Source of the DNA: Amorphophallus konjac
Lineage: Eukaryota > Streptophyta > Magnoliopsida > Alismatales > Araceae
Length of the DNA stretch: 64,000 nt
Direction: 5' to 3'
Assembly: GCA_022559845.1 (NCBI GenBank)
Contig: JAHNEJ010000088.1
Span: 62,001 to 126,000, forward strand
Position numbers and translations under genes: made by a program. Positions 47,396-61,200 of this stretch are shown here, piece by piece; position 1 is the stretch's first letter; every line of letters begins with the position of its first letter. The notes beneath the pieces were generated by a model. The model made no database searches and had not been told where the DNA came from. It saw nothing but the letters and a program-made list of their open reading frames with translations.

Positions 47396-47637
47396 CAAGG
47401 TTCGCCGACTCGCTGATCCGTACCGGATCGAGATCCTCCTGATCCGGTACGGTACGCCCGAGTCTCATCCGACTCGCATCTGACTCGGTCTGACTCGGCC
47501 CTCTCTCTCCCCCTCCTCTATCTCTCTCTCACTGTGACTCGGCCTGACTCGGCCGATCCTAGGGGTGATCCGCAGTGTACCGGGTTTGCCCTGATACGGT
47601 ACGATACGCCCGAGTCGACCCGAGTCGACGAACCATG
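47396..47637. mobile_element. 242-bp hAT MITE
   Basis: Ends CAAGGTTCGCCGACTCG and inverted CATGGTTCGTCGACTCGG. Flanks GTCCCAAC (47388-47395) and ATCCCAAC (47638-47645), 7 of 8. The interior has inverted GATCCGTACCGGATC/GATACGGTACG words. Confidence 0.85.
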
Positions 47638-48129
47638 ATCCCAACACCATGCACCGCCACCAGCCACCCACAGATTATCATACCGTCTCTGGTTTGTTAC
47701 ATTGGCTTTGCAAGAGACTAACGTAACATATACATAAGATTTATATTTTTAATAAATTTAACAATAACTAAGATGTAAGATAAAAATACATACATACTAA
47801 GATAAAATTTGAATAAAGAATATTTAAGTTAAGGTTAGATCAAAAGAAAAAGGAAAGCACTGAGAGTGAAACGTTTGAGATGAAAGTGAGACAGTTTGGG
47901 ATCATCTCACCGTCTCAAACATCTAGGGCTCTAGGCGAGCTCCTAAACACGCTTATGACTACATAGATCTAGAGAGTCCTAAGTCAAATTCAATTTTTTT
48001 ATCGGCTTGATTTGTTTTAAATTATTTAAATGATGATATCATATTTTAAAATTAATCTAGAAAATAAATTATAGTAATGATATAATAATAGTCATAAATC
48101 TTACATTTCATGAATAAAGAGTATTAATT

Positions 48130-48925
48130 TTTATTGTCGAGTTTATTGATTTGTTATTTATCTAAAAATAATATGACACTCAATACTTAGTTAACAATAA
48201 AAATAAATTAAATAGTTAATACAAACTTTCGATTGATGAAATATTAACATTAGAAGTTAAAGTCTAGAGTAAATAATCCAAATACTACAGAAAATTAGTT
48301 GCAATAAAGAACTTAAAAAAACTTGCAACTCGGCCAAGTGAATCGGAGTCGGCCTGCACGTGACCAACTTGTACCGGATCATGTTGTGAATGCCGTGATT
48401 ATCATTGAGATTATTATTTATCTAAATATAATTACAACATTCAAAATTTAGTTAAAAATAAAAAATAAATTAAAAAATTAATACAAACTTTAGATTGATG
48501 AAATATTAATTTTAGAAGTTAAAGTATAGAGTAAATAATTAAAATATTATAGAAAATTAATTGTATTAAAGAATTTTAAAAAAAACTTGTAACTCGGACG
48601 AGTGAATCCAAGTCTGCGCGACTGTTCCTAACTCGTATCGGATCATGTCCTGAATCTCGTGATTATCATCGAGATTATTAATTATTAAAAATAATTATAG
48701 CATTCAAAACTTAGTTAAAACTAAAAAATAAATTAAATAACCAATATAAACTTTAGATTGACGAAATATTAATTTTAGAAGTTAAAGTATAAAGTAAATA
48801 ATCCGAATATTACAGAAATTTAATTGTATTAAAGAATTTAAAAAATTTCTAACTCGGCCAAGTGAAACCGAGTCAACCCGAATATGACCGACTCGTACCG
48901 TATCATGTCGCGAATCTCGTGATTA
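48130..48925. repeat. 260-bp tandem repeat upstream of the biotin carboxylase gene
   Basis: At least three diverged units. The anchor AACTCGGnCnAGTGAA occurs at 48327, 48591 and 48851 (spacing 264 and 260). Each is followed by GTACCGGATCATGTC-like sequence and CTCGTGATTATC, and preceded by a long AT-rich part ending GTATTAAAGAATTT. The last unit ends about 300 bp before the start codon. Confidence 0.85.
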
Positions 48926-49234
48926 TCGATGACATACGGCTACTCCCCCTCTCCGCCTCGTTTCCATCGAATCCTTCACCACCCCACCACCCGCCCCCCC
49001 TCCCTCTTTTAAGACACTCTTCCATCCATCGCTGCCCTTCTCTCATCCCGCACGCACGGAGCAGGGCGCTTAGTGACATCCGCCGGGCGGTATCGCAGCG
49101 TCTTGCAGGTGCTCCTCTCGCGCCAGATCCGTGCTCTTCTGCGTGGTCTGAGCTTGTCTGGTTCGGATCAGCAGCCTTTTCCTACACTAATTGACTCGGG
49201 TGGGTTACAGGATTCTTTTACCTCCGGGCGCAGG

Positions 49235-52200
49235 ATGGACGCCGTCATGATCTCCAGATCGGTGACTTCTCCTCCGGTAAGTCGCTCCCAGCTCCCATCT
49301 ATCATGTGTTTTTTCTTTTAATAAATTTGCGGAAATTTTGATACATGCATGAATCAGTTAATAGCATCGGACTTGCATTGTTGTCTGATAGTATGCTATA
49401 ATTGGGTCCCCGGAGATTTCCCTAAACATTTCAGTGATTCACCTGGCATTCGTCTAAGCTCTCAGTCCTTCTATGACCAGGGGCTTTTCGTGAGACCATC
49501 CAAGGGAATTAGGAGTTCGTCATCAAGCTTGATGGTCGAGAGTGCTGGGAACTTCCCAAAGTTGTGCTTTTCCAGGCCAAGGCTTGCACATGTAAGCCAA
49601 AAGTCCAAACAAAGAGGAGGAGCTCTCGGTGCGACTTGCAGAGATGAAAAGATCCTCGTGGCAAATAGAGGGGAAATTGCAGTGAGGGTGATCCGAACTG
49701 CTCATGAGATGGGGATACCATGTGTTGCCGTCTACTCCACAGTGGACCAGGAGGCACTCCATGTGCGGCTAGCAGATGAGGCTGTATGTATTGGTGAAGC
49801 ACCCAGCAGCCAATCGTAAGATATGCTTCCCATGTTTCTATTGTTAGTTCACCATCGGTATTCCCTTCTTGTCACTTAACCGGAAGTTTGATGATTGTCT
49901 TCCTGCTTAGAACTCCCCCTCCCCTGATTTATTTTGTCTGTCCATCGATCCACATTTATGTTCACGATGATCTTGTCAGGTACTTGCTCATCCCAAATGT
50001 GCTGTCGGCTGCTGTTAGCCATAGATGCACTATGCTGCATCCCGGATATGGTTTCCTTGCCGAGAATGCTGGTTTTGTAGCTATTTGCAAGGAGCATGGT
50101 ATTAACTTTATTGGGCCTAATGTAAGTATTTCCCACCAAATTAAACCCCTGTGGAGGATATATTTTCTTCTCTTAGCTCACTGTATGTAAGTTGAACTTA
50201 TGAAATATACGATGATTTTGATGACCTGGAATATGAGATGATTATAGGAGGATCTTTTGTGTTGTTTCTTGATGCTTTAGTTCTCTCCATTCTCCTCTGC
50301 TTTCTTTGGCAAACCCATAGGATCAACTTAAGCCCATGCATCTCTCTTTCTCAGAACATTGAGGGATTCTTTGAGACATTGGAAATTGAAGAACTCATTT
50401 TCTTTGATAACCAATTTTGTTCCCACCACAGGAAGTTAGTTGTATTTAGTACTTTTTTTCTCTTTCTAATTATTGATTTTTCCCCCACAATATAGTCATT
50501 TTAGAATATGATTGCTGACACTACCTCAGCATGGGAGTTTAAGTCTTTTATGAGTAACTTCTACATGAGGATCATTGGGGAAAAGAAGAAGACATCTTAT
50601 CCTGCATTTAAAATTATTCACAAGTAATTATCTCTTCTATTTAAGGTTGGTGGGAAAAGAATGAATTACACCTTGTATTGCTCTTAATGATGTTTGTCAT
50701 TCTTTTGCTGCTGCCAACACTTCCCCCATCATAGGGCCATGCCTAGTCTCCAAATGGACGTGTGCATTGAATTGCCTATCAGTATCATTTTTCCCCATTA
50801 GATGAAGAGGAGGTTGTTTTTGTAGTTGTAAAACACAATTGAAAGTTGACTAAGCACATTTGTTTATCATGCCTGCTTTGGCATGTTTCTCAGGCAGTGC
50901 ACCTTTAGCTTACAAATGAATAAAATCATTTGATATTTACAAGATTTGAAATGCTAATGTCATCTTTTGCTTCCGCAGCCTGATAGTATTCGTGTTATGG
51001 GTGACAAAGCTACTGCAAGGGAAACAATGAAGAAAGCAGGTGTCCCAACTGTACCTGGGAGTGAGGGGTTATTGAAGGTAGAAGTTGTCTATCTTTTTTG
51101 CACTTGGAAGTAATATTCATGAAGAACTTGCATCCTTGAATTCATTTCACTTTGACATGGGAGCTTGTTCTTTGTTTCAGACTACAGAGGAGGCTATCAA
51201 GCTTGCCAATGAGATTGGTTTTCCGGTAATGATTAAGGTAAATTTCTTTCACCGGTTCTTTCTCTTGCATTACCTTTTTTCTCTTTTCATTTTGATTGTC
51301 TGAGTAAGAGAACAAAAGCAAGATTTATGTGCTCCTTTTTTGGAGACGAGTTGCATGATCGAAGCACTAGATTCATCATTTGCTTTTTTTTTCTGCATCT
51401 TTAAGTAATCTCATGTCACGAAAATCTCATTTGCTCATTTTATGAGAAAGGCTGACTTTATGAGCTCATAGATACTATGCTGTCAAAAGTGGTGGAGGCG
51501 AGCACCTAGGCGAGGAGGCGAGACGAGGCGGCCACAAGTTGTCTCGCTTTCACCCCAATCTCCTTGCCCTGACCCAATCCATGCAAGGATGGCAGTATCG
51601 ATTTCGGTCTCGGTTTCGGCCGGGTCTGAAACCGAAACGTATCAGTTTAGGTTTCGGTTTTGGCCGAAACTAACCGAAACATGTTTAAAACATTCAAAAA
51701 AATTCAGAAAAAATCAGAAAAATCCAAAAAAATAGGAAAATTATAAAGAATAGAAAAAATAGAAAAAATCATTGGTCATAGATTTGAGTGTGAATAAATT
51801 AGATTAAGTGCTAAAAGTAGACATTGGACATGTTAAACTATATTCTTGAGTACATATTAAGCATGAAGTACGTTCAAGCAGTACAATAAACATTACAAAC
51901 ACAGTAAATGTTACAGAAATTAAATGATCTCTACCCAAATTATGATGCACTAATATGGATAATAGCTGGAAGCAAGGATGGCGGTCTCGGTATCGGACTC
52001 GGTTTCGGCCGAGTCCGATACCGAAACCGTCCGGTTTCGGTTTCGGCCGAAACCGGCCGAAACCCATTGAAAAGCTTCAAAAAAAAATCAAAATAAGTCT
52101 ACAAAATCAGAAATAATTCAGAAAAATATGAATAATCACATAAAAATCAAAAAATTCATTAGACATGCATTTGATTGTAAAGAAATTAGATTAAGTGCAA

Positions 52201-55200
52201 TAAACATGAAGTAGACATTGAAATTCAAACATTGAACATGTTAAACTAATATTCTTGAGTACATACTAAGCATAAAGTAGATTCAAGCATTACAATAAAC
52301 CTAATTAGGCACAGTAAATGTTACGGAAATTAAATGATCTTTACCTAAATGAAGAGGCACTAATATGGGTAATAACTAGAACCTTCTCCCTCATCGTCTG
52401 GCTTTTCATGTTCATACCCATAAGAAGGATGCATGTATGGTCTATATTCACTATAACCGAACAATGAGGTAGCCAAGTCCTGCATCCCTCTTTGGATCCC
52501 TCTTGGAGTGTTTGGTTGGCTTGAGCCGAATCCAGTATCAGCATAAGAATCTTGAGGATGAGAAGAGGAACTGGTCGGATATGGATGGAACTGGAATGAT
52601 GGTTCATAACCCCACGACCCATAAATCGCTGCCTCCTGTTGGCCACCTCCATAACCTGGTTGATGCCCATATTGACTCTGTGACTCATGTCCTCCCTCAC
52701 CCTGACTGTATCCTCTGCCTGTGTCTGCGTGGAAGGAGGAAGGACCACCAGCATCCCCACCGCCAGTAGTAGCACCTGTGTCTACGTGGAAGGAGGAAGG
52801 ACCACCAACATCCCCACCGCCAGTAGTAGCACCTGTAGCACCTGCAGCCTCCAGTCGCCTTTTGGCCTTTGGAGATGCTTTTTCCTGTGCCGGTGTGCTT
52901 TCTTCTTCCACCCTTGACATGAATCCTGTTCCCCTTGGCGTGTGCCTCAAATAAATCTGCTTCAACTGCTCAATTGCCGGGTCGTCTCGAGCAGCAGCAT
53001 TTGTTCTCTCAGTTTGCCCATGCACTGATGTACTTCTTCTTAAGGATGTAAGTGCCTTGCCCATTCTAGGAGTGACTGGCCTGCTAACTGAGTCTGAGTG
53101 TCTAGCTGGCTGAAAATCATGCTGCTCCTCAGTGTCCACAACAACCCTACACATGTGCGCATGAGTATCTCTGGCCCTCTTTGATTTTCTTCTGAATTCG
53201 GGATCTCTTGGCTCATCTTCATCTAGTATGCCCTCTGCCCATCTTCTATCATCATCATCAAAAACAGGCTCATCAACCTGCTCTCGTGTCTCCACCCAAG
53301 ACTGCAACGGATTCTCATCATCAAATAAGGCATCCACATCAATTTCTGCGGCGGCATCCTCGGCGACGCGTTTGTCTCGCAGCTGTTGTCTCAACCTCAT
53401 ATTCTTTATTCTCAACCTCATATTGTAGTGGCAGTACACTAATTTCTCTAACCGTTCAGCCTTTAGCCGATTGCGAACCTTCGAGTGTATAAGGCTGAAC
53501 GTGCTCCAATTTCTTTCACATTGGCTTGCCGATGTTGTTTGACTGAGCACCCTAACTGCAATGAAAGCCAATGCATTGCTGCCCACATCTCGGTTGTTCA
53601 CCATTATCCACCAGTCAGCTGTTCCACCAACCATAAACAAATGCATATAAGTTGTAGAAATATATATTAAGGTTAAGAAATCCAAAAAATAAAATATACC
53701 TGGGCTCACTCTTCCCACAGCGTATTGCAATTGGGAGTCAGCATATGTCCCAGTCCTCATTCTATAATGGTTCATCTACAAACATAAAGTAATACATTAA
53801 CATAACTACTTAAATAAATTCTATACATGTTATTGATAAAATCAAATAAAGGCGAACCTCTACTTCGGCCTGAAGTCTCTTTTCTGGATTCCTCGATAAA
53901 CGACCAATGACTTTTAAAGTCCCTTGAAGCACCTCGCCATCAACATGTGCATCGGCACCGTACATAAATCGAGGGTTGAGGAAATAACTGCATTTGTGTA
54001 TAATTAACTAAATAAATTTATAAAATAACATAAAGGCATTACCCCAATTTCAGTACAATTAATCACTCACCAGCTGCATGCAAGTCGTGGTGTAATGTGT
54101 TGTCCCATCTCTGGTCAATAATTTTCCACCATTTTGCATAATGTCTGGGAAGGGAATGCTGCAACTCCAATTTGGCACGGTCCATGGCCTCGTACAGATA
54201 GCCCATATCATTCTTCTCATCGCCATCCACCATTCTTAGGACCTTCACGAGGGGTGTGACTACTTTCAAGTACCGTGACACCCTGTCCCAGAATTTGTTG
54301 TCGTCCACGACGTGGCAGACATCCAAATAATCCATCTGTGCATCAACATTGCCCTTGTCGATGTATTCCCGCAGGGCATTGTGGTACATGAAAGCTTTCA
54401 GCTCATTCTTGTACCTGTGCAGATAAATGAAATTTGAAGCTGCATCAACTGTTACATATCAGTAAGGATAAAGTATCAAGAATTGAGATCAATCTTATAC
54501 CTGTGCAAAGACTCCAAAGAAATAAAATTGGAAGCAAATCTGGTTGGGCCTGCACGGATGATATCTCGCCCTCCACTGGCATGCGCCCTGAACATATTTA
54601 GTATCCTAGGATGGCCATAGATATACTGTGTGACTTTTTGTGCCTTGTCAATTGTCTTCTTCACATGCTTTTCCTTCCCTATGTCTTCAAGCATCAGATC
54701 CAGACAATGTGCTGCACATGGGAGCCAATATAAATGACTGCGCTTCTGCATCAATTTCTTCCCTGCAGCCTTGTAACTGGCTTCATTATCAGTCACCACC
54801 TGCACAACATTCTCCTCTCCAATTTGTTCTACCATGCCATCCATCAAATGAAACAAATAATTTGCATTCTTTTCATAATCTGATGCATCAACTGATTTCA
54901 CAAACACTGTACCTTCGATGCAATAGACCAAAAAGTTTATCATGGACTTCTTCGTGGTACCAGTCCAACCATCACACATGATGGTGCATCCTCTCTCCAC
55001 CCATATATGCTTGAAGCTTTCAACCCAATCATGGAGCTCCTCAACCTCTCCCTCAAGGCCACGCCCGTATATGTCTCGACGTGAGGGGGCCTTCAAGCCA
55101 GGGCCAGCATCTGCTATGGCATCTATCATAGGTTGGAAATATTCACTTGAAGCTGCATGTGCAGGGACACCTGCATGAAAAAACCATTTGCAGATACTTT

Positions 55201-58200
55201 TAAATGCATGCCCTGCAACTTCTGCTGATTTTTTGACCCCTCTCAATGCAGACTTGATTTTAGGTTGTGTAGTCTGGGGCCTTCTGTGGAGATAGCTGTC
55301 CATGGGACCTGTTCCCTGCGTATGTGGGGCAGCACCAACGTCAGGACGTCGTGCAGCTGTACTCTCATAGGTCCCTGAACCCATGGGTCCCTTCCCTTTC
55401 CTTCGAGCGGCTTCTTCACGCTCCCTTGCTTCAGTCAGCTCTGGATCAGAATCCTCAGTGCCTTCCTCATCATCATCCCTCCTAACCCTTCTGCCAGAAA
55501 TCTCCTCAGCAATTTCAGCCTCATCCTCAGCCCTTTGTTGCACCCTCTCCTTTTTCCCCAGAAGGCACTGGCGCATCTCCTCTCGCACCTCTCGTGGACA
55601 GTGGTCACATTGTCTCACCTCTCCTCGTACCCCTGCCAAATGTTGCTTTCCTCTGGTTATTCCGCCATGCATCTCCCTACCACAATAATTACATTTAACC
55701 TTTCTTCTCTTAGCATCAACTAAGGACAGGTGAGCCCACCCCGGATCCTCCTGCCCTTGCTGCTCCTGTGTTTGTTGACGTCTAGGCATGATGCTGCATT
55801 ATGACAGTCAAAGACAATCTCTTGTAAGTACAATGAAAAAAAGGCAATTGAACATGAAAGAGCTCCAAATTAGTCAATGAAGCTTAATTGAGCTTCAATT
55901 GTGGGTAATAAAGTCGAATTAGACGAAAGCCCCAATTTTTATGAAGTAATTAGGGCTTAATTACCAACTAACCCTTAATCACCCTTCATAAAAAAAAACC
56001 CATCATGATCCCACCCCAATTTCGTCAATGAAGCTTAATTGAGCTTCAATTGTGGCTAAGAAAGCCGAATTAGACGAAAGCCCCAATTTTTATGAGGTAA
56101 TTAGGGCTTAATTACCAAATAACCCTTAATGACCCTTCATAAAAATGACATCCCAGCATGATCCCACCCCAAATTCATCAATCAAACTTAATTAACCTTC
56201 AATTGTAGCTACGAAACTCGAATTAGACAAAAGTCCCAATTTTTTTGAACTAATTAAGCCTTAATTACTAATTAAGCCCTAATTACCCCTCATAAAAATA
56301 TAATCCCAGCATGATCCCACCCCAAATTCGTCAATGAAACTTAATTAACCTTCAATTGTGACTAAGAAACTCGAATTAGACAAAAGCCCCAATTTTTATG
56401 AACTAATTAAGCCTTAATTACTAATTAACCCTTCATAAAAATATAATCCCAGCATGAAGGCACCCCAAATTCGTCAATGAAACTTATCTAACCTTCAATT
56501 GTGACTAAGAAAGTCGAATTAGACGAAAGCCCCAAATTTTTTGCATGAATTAGGGGTTAATTAATAATGAATCTAATTTTAAGTATCTAATTAAGGTTTA
56601 TTTTGAAATCTGAACTAATTAGGGTTGCACAAATTAAGGTAAAAAAAATACTTACAACCCCAAGTGCACAACAGGCTAGCAGGGGGTGGGCAGTCCGGCG
56701 GTGGCAGTAGGGCGGTGCTGGCGGTGGGAGTAATAGCAGCACCTGCTGCAGCAACATCAAGAGCACGGCTGCAGGCAGCAGCAGCAGCAGCTGGTGCGCA
56801 GCAGGCAGCACCGACAGCAGCAGGCAGGAGCCGCAGCATAGCAGCACGGCAGCAGTAGCAGCACCAGTAGCACTGCAGCAGCACAGCAGCGGCGGGCCAG
56901 CACCATAGCAGCGGCACTAGGCCTGCGGGAGCAACACAGCAACTACGGGAGACAACAGGCAGCAGGGGGGAGGGTTTCGGCCGAAACCGTGGCTGGGTAG
57001 TGGGTTTCGGGGGGGGGGAGACAGCAAATCATAAAAGGGGTTCACGTGTTTCTGCCGAAACCGAATGGTTTTGGGCCGAACCGGATGGTTTCGGGCGAAA
57101 CCAATATCAGTTTCGCCCGAAACTGATACACCCTTTATGTTTCGGATCGCTACAGTAATTGGGGCCGTTTTCGTATCGGTTATGGCCGAAACTGCCAACA
57201 ATGGCTGGAAGAACCTTCTCCTTCATTGTCTGGCTTCTGCTATTGATACCTATAGAAAGGCTGCATATATTATGTATATTCACTGTAACCAAATAATGAT
57301 GCAGCCAAGTCGTGCATCCCTCTTGGAGTGTAAGGTTGTTGACTTGATTGGAATCCAAAATCAGCATAAGAAGCAGAACCTTGCGGATTAGAAGAGGATG
57401 TTGACCCATAATTGCTACTGGTTGGAACTGGATGAAATTAGAATTCTGGTTGATGACCCCACCCATACATGCCTGCTTCGTGTTGGCCACCTGCATAATC
57501 TGTTGGATGTCCATATTGGCTCTGTGAATCATATCCTCCTTCACTATGACTGTATCCTCTGCCCGTGTCAGCGTGGAGGGAGGAAGTAGGTGCATACATG
57601 CCACCGCCAGTAGTAGCATTTGCAGCTGCACTGGGATCATCACTTGGTACACCATCATCAGAACCATAAGAAACCAATCGCCTTATAGCCTTTGGCTCTG
57701 TTTTTTTTCCTTTTGGTGTGACTTTATCCTTCATCTTTGAAAACAATCCTCTTCCCTATGGTGCGTGTCTCACATAAGCTTGCTTCAACTGCTCAATTGC
57801 CGGGTCCTTTTGAGTAGCAGCACTAGTCGTCTCAGTCATCTCATGCACTGATGTACTTCTTCTTAAGGATGGAGGTGGCTTGACCATTCTAGGAGTGACT
57901 GGCCTGCTATCTGATTCTGAGTATCTACCTAGCTCTATCTCATGCTGCTACTCAGTGTCGTGAACAAACAAAGCTGGGTCCTCTCTCTGGTGCGCATGAG
58001 TCACTCTTGGACTCTTGGTTGATCCTCTGAATTCTGGATCCCTTCGCTCATATTCATCCAATATATCCTCTGCTCATGTTCTGGCATCAGGATCAAAAAT
58101 GGGCTCATCAACCTACTCTCGTACCTCAACCCAAGACTGCAAGAGATTGTCATCATCAAATAATCTGTCCACATCAATTTCTAGAGTTGTATCGTCTTCG

Positions 58201-61200
58201 ACGCATTTGTCCCTCAGCTGTTGTCTCAGCTTCATATTTTTTATTCTCAACCTCATGTTGTAGTGGCAATAAATCATTTTTTCTAACCGATCAACCATTA
58301 GCCGATTGTGAACCTTTGAGTGCATAAGACTGAACATGCTCTAATTCCTTTCACATTGACTGGTTGATGTTGTTTGACTCAGCACCCTAATTGCAATGTA
58401 AGCCAATGCATTGCTGCCGAATTCCCTATTGTTTACCATTATCCACCAGTCAACTATTCCACCAACCATAAACTAATAAATGTAAGATGTAAATGAAGAT
58501 CAATTCTTCATGATGTACTAATACATATTGACTTAATTTAAGCACAAAGATTTAGTATACCTGGACTCACTCTTCCCACAACGTATTGCAATTGTGAGTC
58601 AGAATATGTCCCAATCTCCATTCTATAATCGTCCATGTATAAGGATAAAGTAACAATTAACATAAGTAATTAAGTAATTTTTTCCCTCTTATTGATAAAA
58701 TCAATAAAGGTCAACCTGTAGCTCGGCCTGAAATCTCTTTTCTGATGTCCTCGATAAATGACCAATGACTTTTAAGGTGCCTTGAAGCGCCTCGCCATCA
58801 ACGTTTGCATTGGCGTTGTACATAAATCGAGGGTTGAGGAAATAACATGTATTTGTATATAATTAACTAAATGTATTAACATAAAAAATAATGAACTTTA
58901 TATCAGTACAATTAATCATTCACTAGTTGCCTACAATTCATGGTGTAATGTGTTGTCCCATCTGTTGTCAATAATTTTCCACCACTTCGCATACTCTCTG
59001 GGAAGGGATTTCTGTAACTCTAACTCGGCACGGTCCATGGCCTCGTACAGATATCCCATATCATTCTTCTTATCCCCATCCACTATTCTTAGGACCTTCA
59101 CGAGAGGTGTGACTATTTTCATGTAATATAATTCGCTATCTTCCACAATGTGGTACACATCCAAATAATCCATCTGAGCATCAACATTGGATTTGTCTAT
59201 ATAATTCTGTATGGAATTGTGGTACATGAAAGACTTGAGTTCATTCTTATACCTGTGCAAGGACTCCAAAGAAATAAAATTCGAAGCGAATCTTATTGGC
59301 CCTGCACGGATGATGTCTCGGCCCCCACTCGCATTCTCTCTGAACATGTTCAAGATCCTAAGATGGCCATAAATATACTGAGTGATTTTCTGTGTCATCT
59401 CAATTATCTTTTTCACATTTTTTTCCTTCCCAATGTCTTCAAGTATCAAGTCCAGATAATGTGCTGCACATGGGAGCCAATATAAATGATTGCGCTTCTG
59501 CATCAACTTCCTACCTGCAGCGTTGTAACTGGCTTCATTATCGGTGACTACTTGCACAGCATGTTCCTCTCTGATTTGTTTTACCACGTCATCCATCAAA
59601 TGAAACAAATAATTTCCATTCTTTTCATAATTTGATGCATCAACTGATTTCACAAATATTGTATCTTGGATGTAATAAACCAGAAAGTTGATCATGGACT
59701 TCTTCGTGGTACTAGTTCAGTCATCACACATAATGGTGCATCCTCTCTCCATCCAGATATGCTTGAAGTTTTCAACCCACTGATGAAGTTCCTCAACCTG
59801 TCCCTCAAGGTCACGCCTGTATATGTCTCGACGTGACGAAGCCTTCAAGCCAGGGCTAGCATCTGCTATGGCATCAAGCATAGACGTCCAGTATTCTGAT
59901 TCAGCTGCATGTGCAGGCACACCTGCATAGAAAAACTATTTGCAAATATTTTTAAATACATGTCCTGCAGCTTCAGCTAATTTTTTGACTCTTCTCAATG
60001 CTTGCTTGATTTTTGGCTGTGTAGCACTTTGCCTTCTGTGCACATAGCTGTCTATGCGGCCTACTTTCTACGGAGTTGCACTGATATCAGGACGTCGTGC
60101 TACACTAGTTGTACTGGAGTAGGTCCCTGAACCTATTGGTGCTTTTCCCTTCCTTCGAGCCGCTTGTTCACGCTCTACTGCTTCGGTCAACTCTGGATCT
60201 GAATCCTTAGTGCCTACCTCCTCTTCATCATATCTCCTTCCCCTTCTGCTTACTCTGCCTGAAAGCTCTCCAACAATTTCAGCCTGATCTTCAGCCCTTC
60301 GTTGCATCCTATCTTTTTTGTCCAGAAGGCACTGGCACATTTCCTCTGCCACCTGTCGGGGACGTCTGTCGCTTTGTTTGACCTCTTCTCTTATCCCTGT
60401 CAAATACTGCTTTCCTCTAGTAATTCCGCCATGTATCTCCTTACCACAATAATTACATTTGGCTTTTCTTCTTCCAACATCAACTAACGTGAGGTGGACC
60501 TACCTTGGATCGTCTTGCACTTGATGCTGTTGACCTTGTTCACGTCTAGCCATGATGCTGCACTAAGACAGTCAAAGACAAATGGTTGTAAGTACAATGA
60601 AAAAAAATGCAATGAAGCATAATTGAGCTTTAAATTACGTTGAATTGAGATAATTAGACAAAAGTTCTAATTTTTAACCGCTAATTAGGGTCACATTTGG
60701 GGATTTTGCCTAATTACCCTTCATTAAATGCAATCACCACCATGCTCCCGCCCTAAAATATTCAATGAAACTTAATTGAGCTTCAATTGACACTAATATA
60801 TCTAATTAGATAAAACCCTGAAATTTAAATTGCTAATTAGGCCTTAATTTGAGGATTTACCCTAATTACCCTGCGTGTAATACAATTAACATCATGTTTC
60901 TATCCTAAAGTATTTAATGAAACTTAATTAAGTTTCAATTGATGCTAAACTTATCAAATTAGACAAAAGTCTCAAATTTAAATCGTTAATTAGGCCCTAA
61001 TTTGGGGATCTACTCTAATTACCTGGCGTGTAATATAATTCGCTGCATACTCCCACCCTAAAACATTCAATGAAGCTTAATTAAGCTTTAATTGACGTTA
61101 AACTTACCTAATTAGACAAAGCCCCAAATTTAAATCGCTAATTAGGCCACAATTTGGAGATTTATCACAATTTACATATAAAAACTAATAGAATCTAGCA

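Larger units (their letters stand above)
51973..57203 (-). mobile_element. Younger hAT transposon, nested, near-intact transposase
   Basis: Left end CAAGGATGGCGGTCTCGG and inverted right end CATTGTTGGCAGTTTCGG. The 8-bp duplication GCTGGAAG is perfect (51965-51972 and 57204-57211). Length 5231 bp. Multiple GGTTTCGG/CCGAAACC subterminal motifs at both ends. It inserted into the last few codons of the older element's transposase gene. Confidence 0.95.

Noticed and set aside
49433..49465. Acceptor TTTCAG at 49433 for biotin carboxylase exon 2
   Set aside because: Joining it to exon 1 gives TGA at once; the AG at 49464-49465 keeps the frame.
52503..52954. Plus-strand frames opposite the hAT tail
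   Set aside because: Shadows of the transposase C-terminal repeat; the minus strand carries the dimerisation domain.
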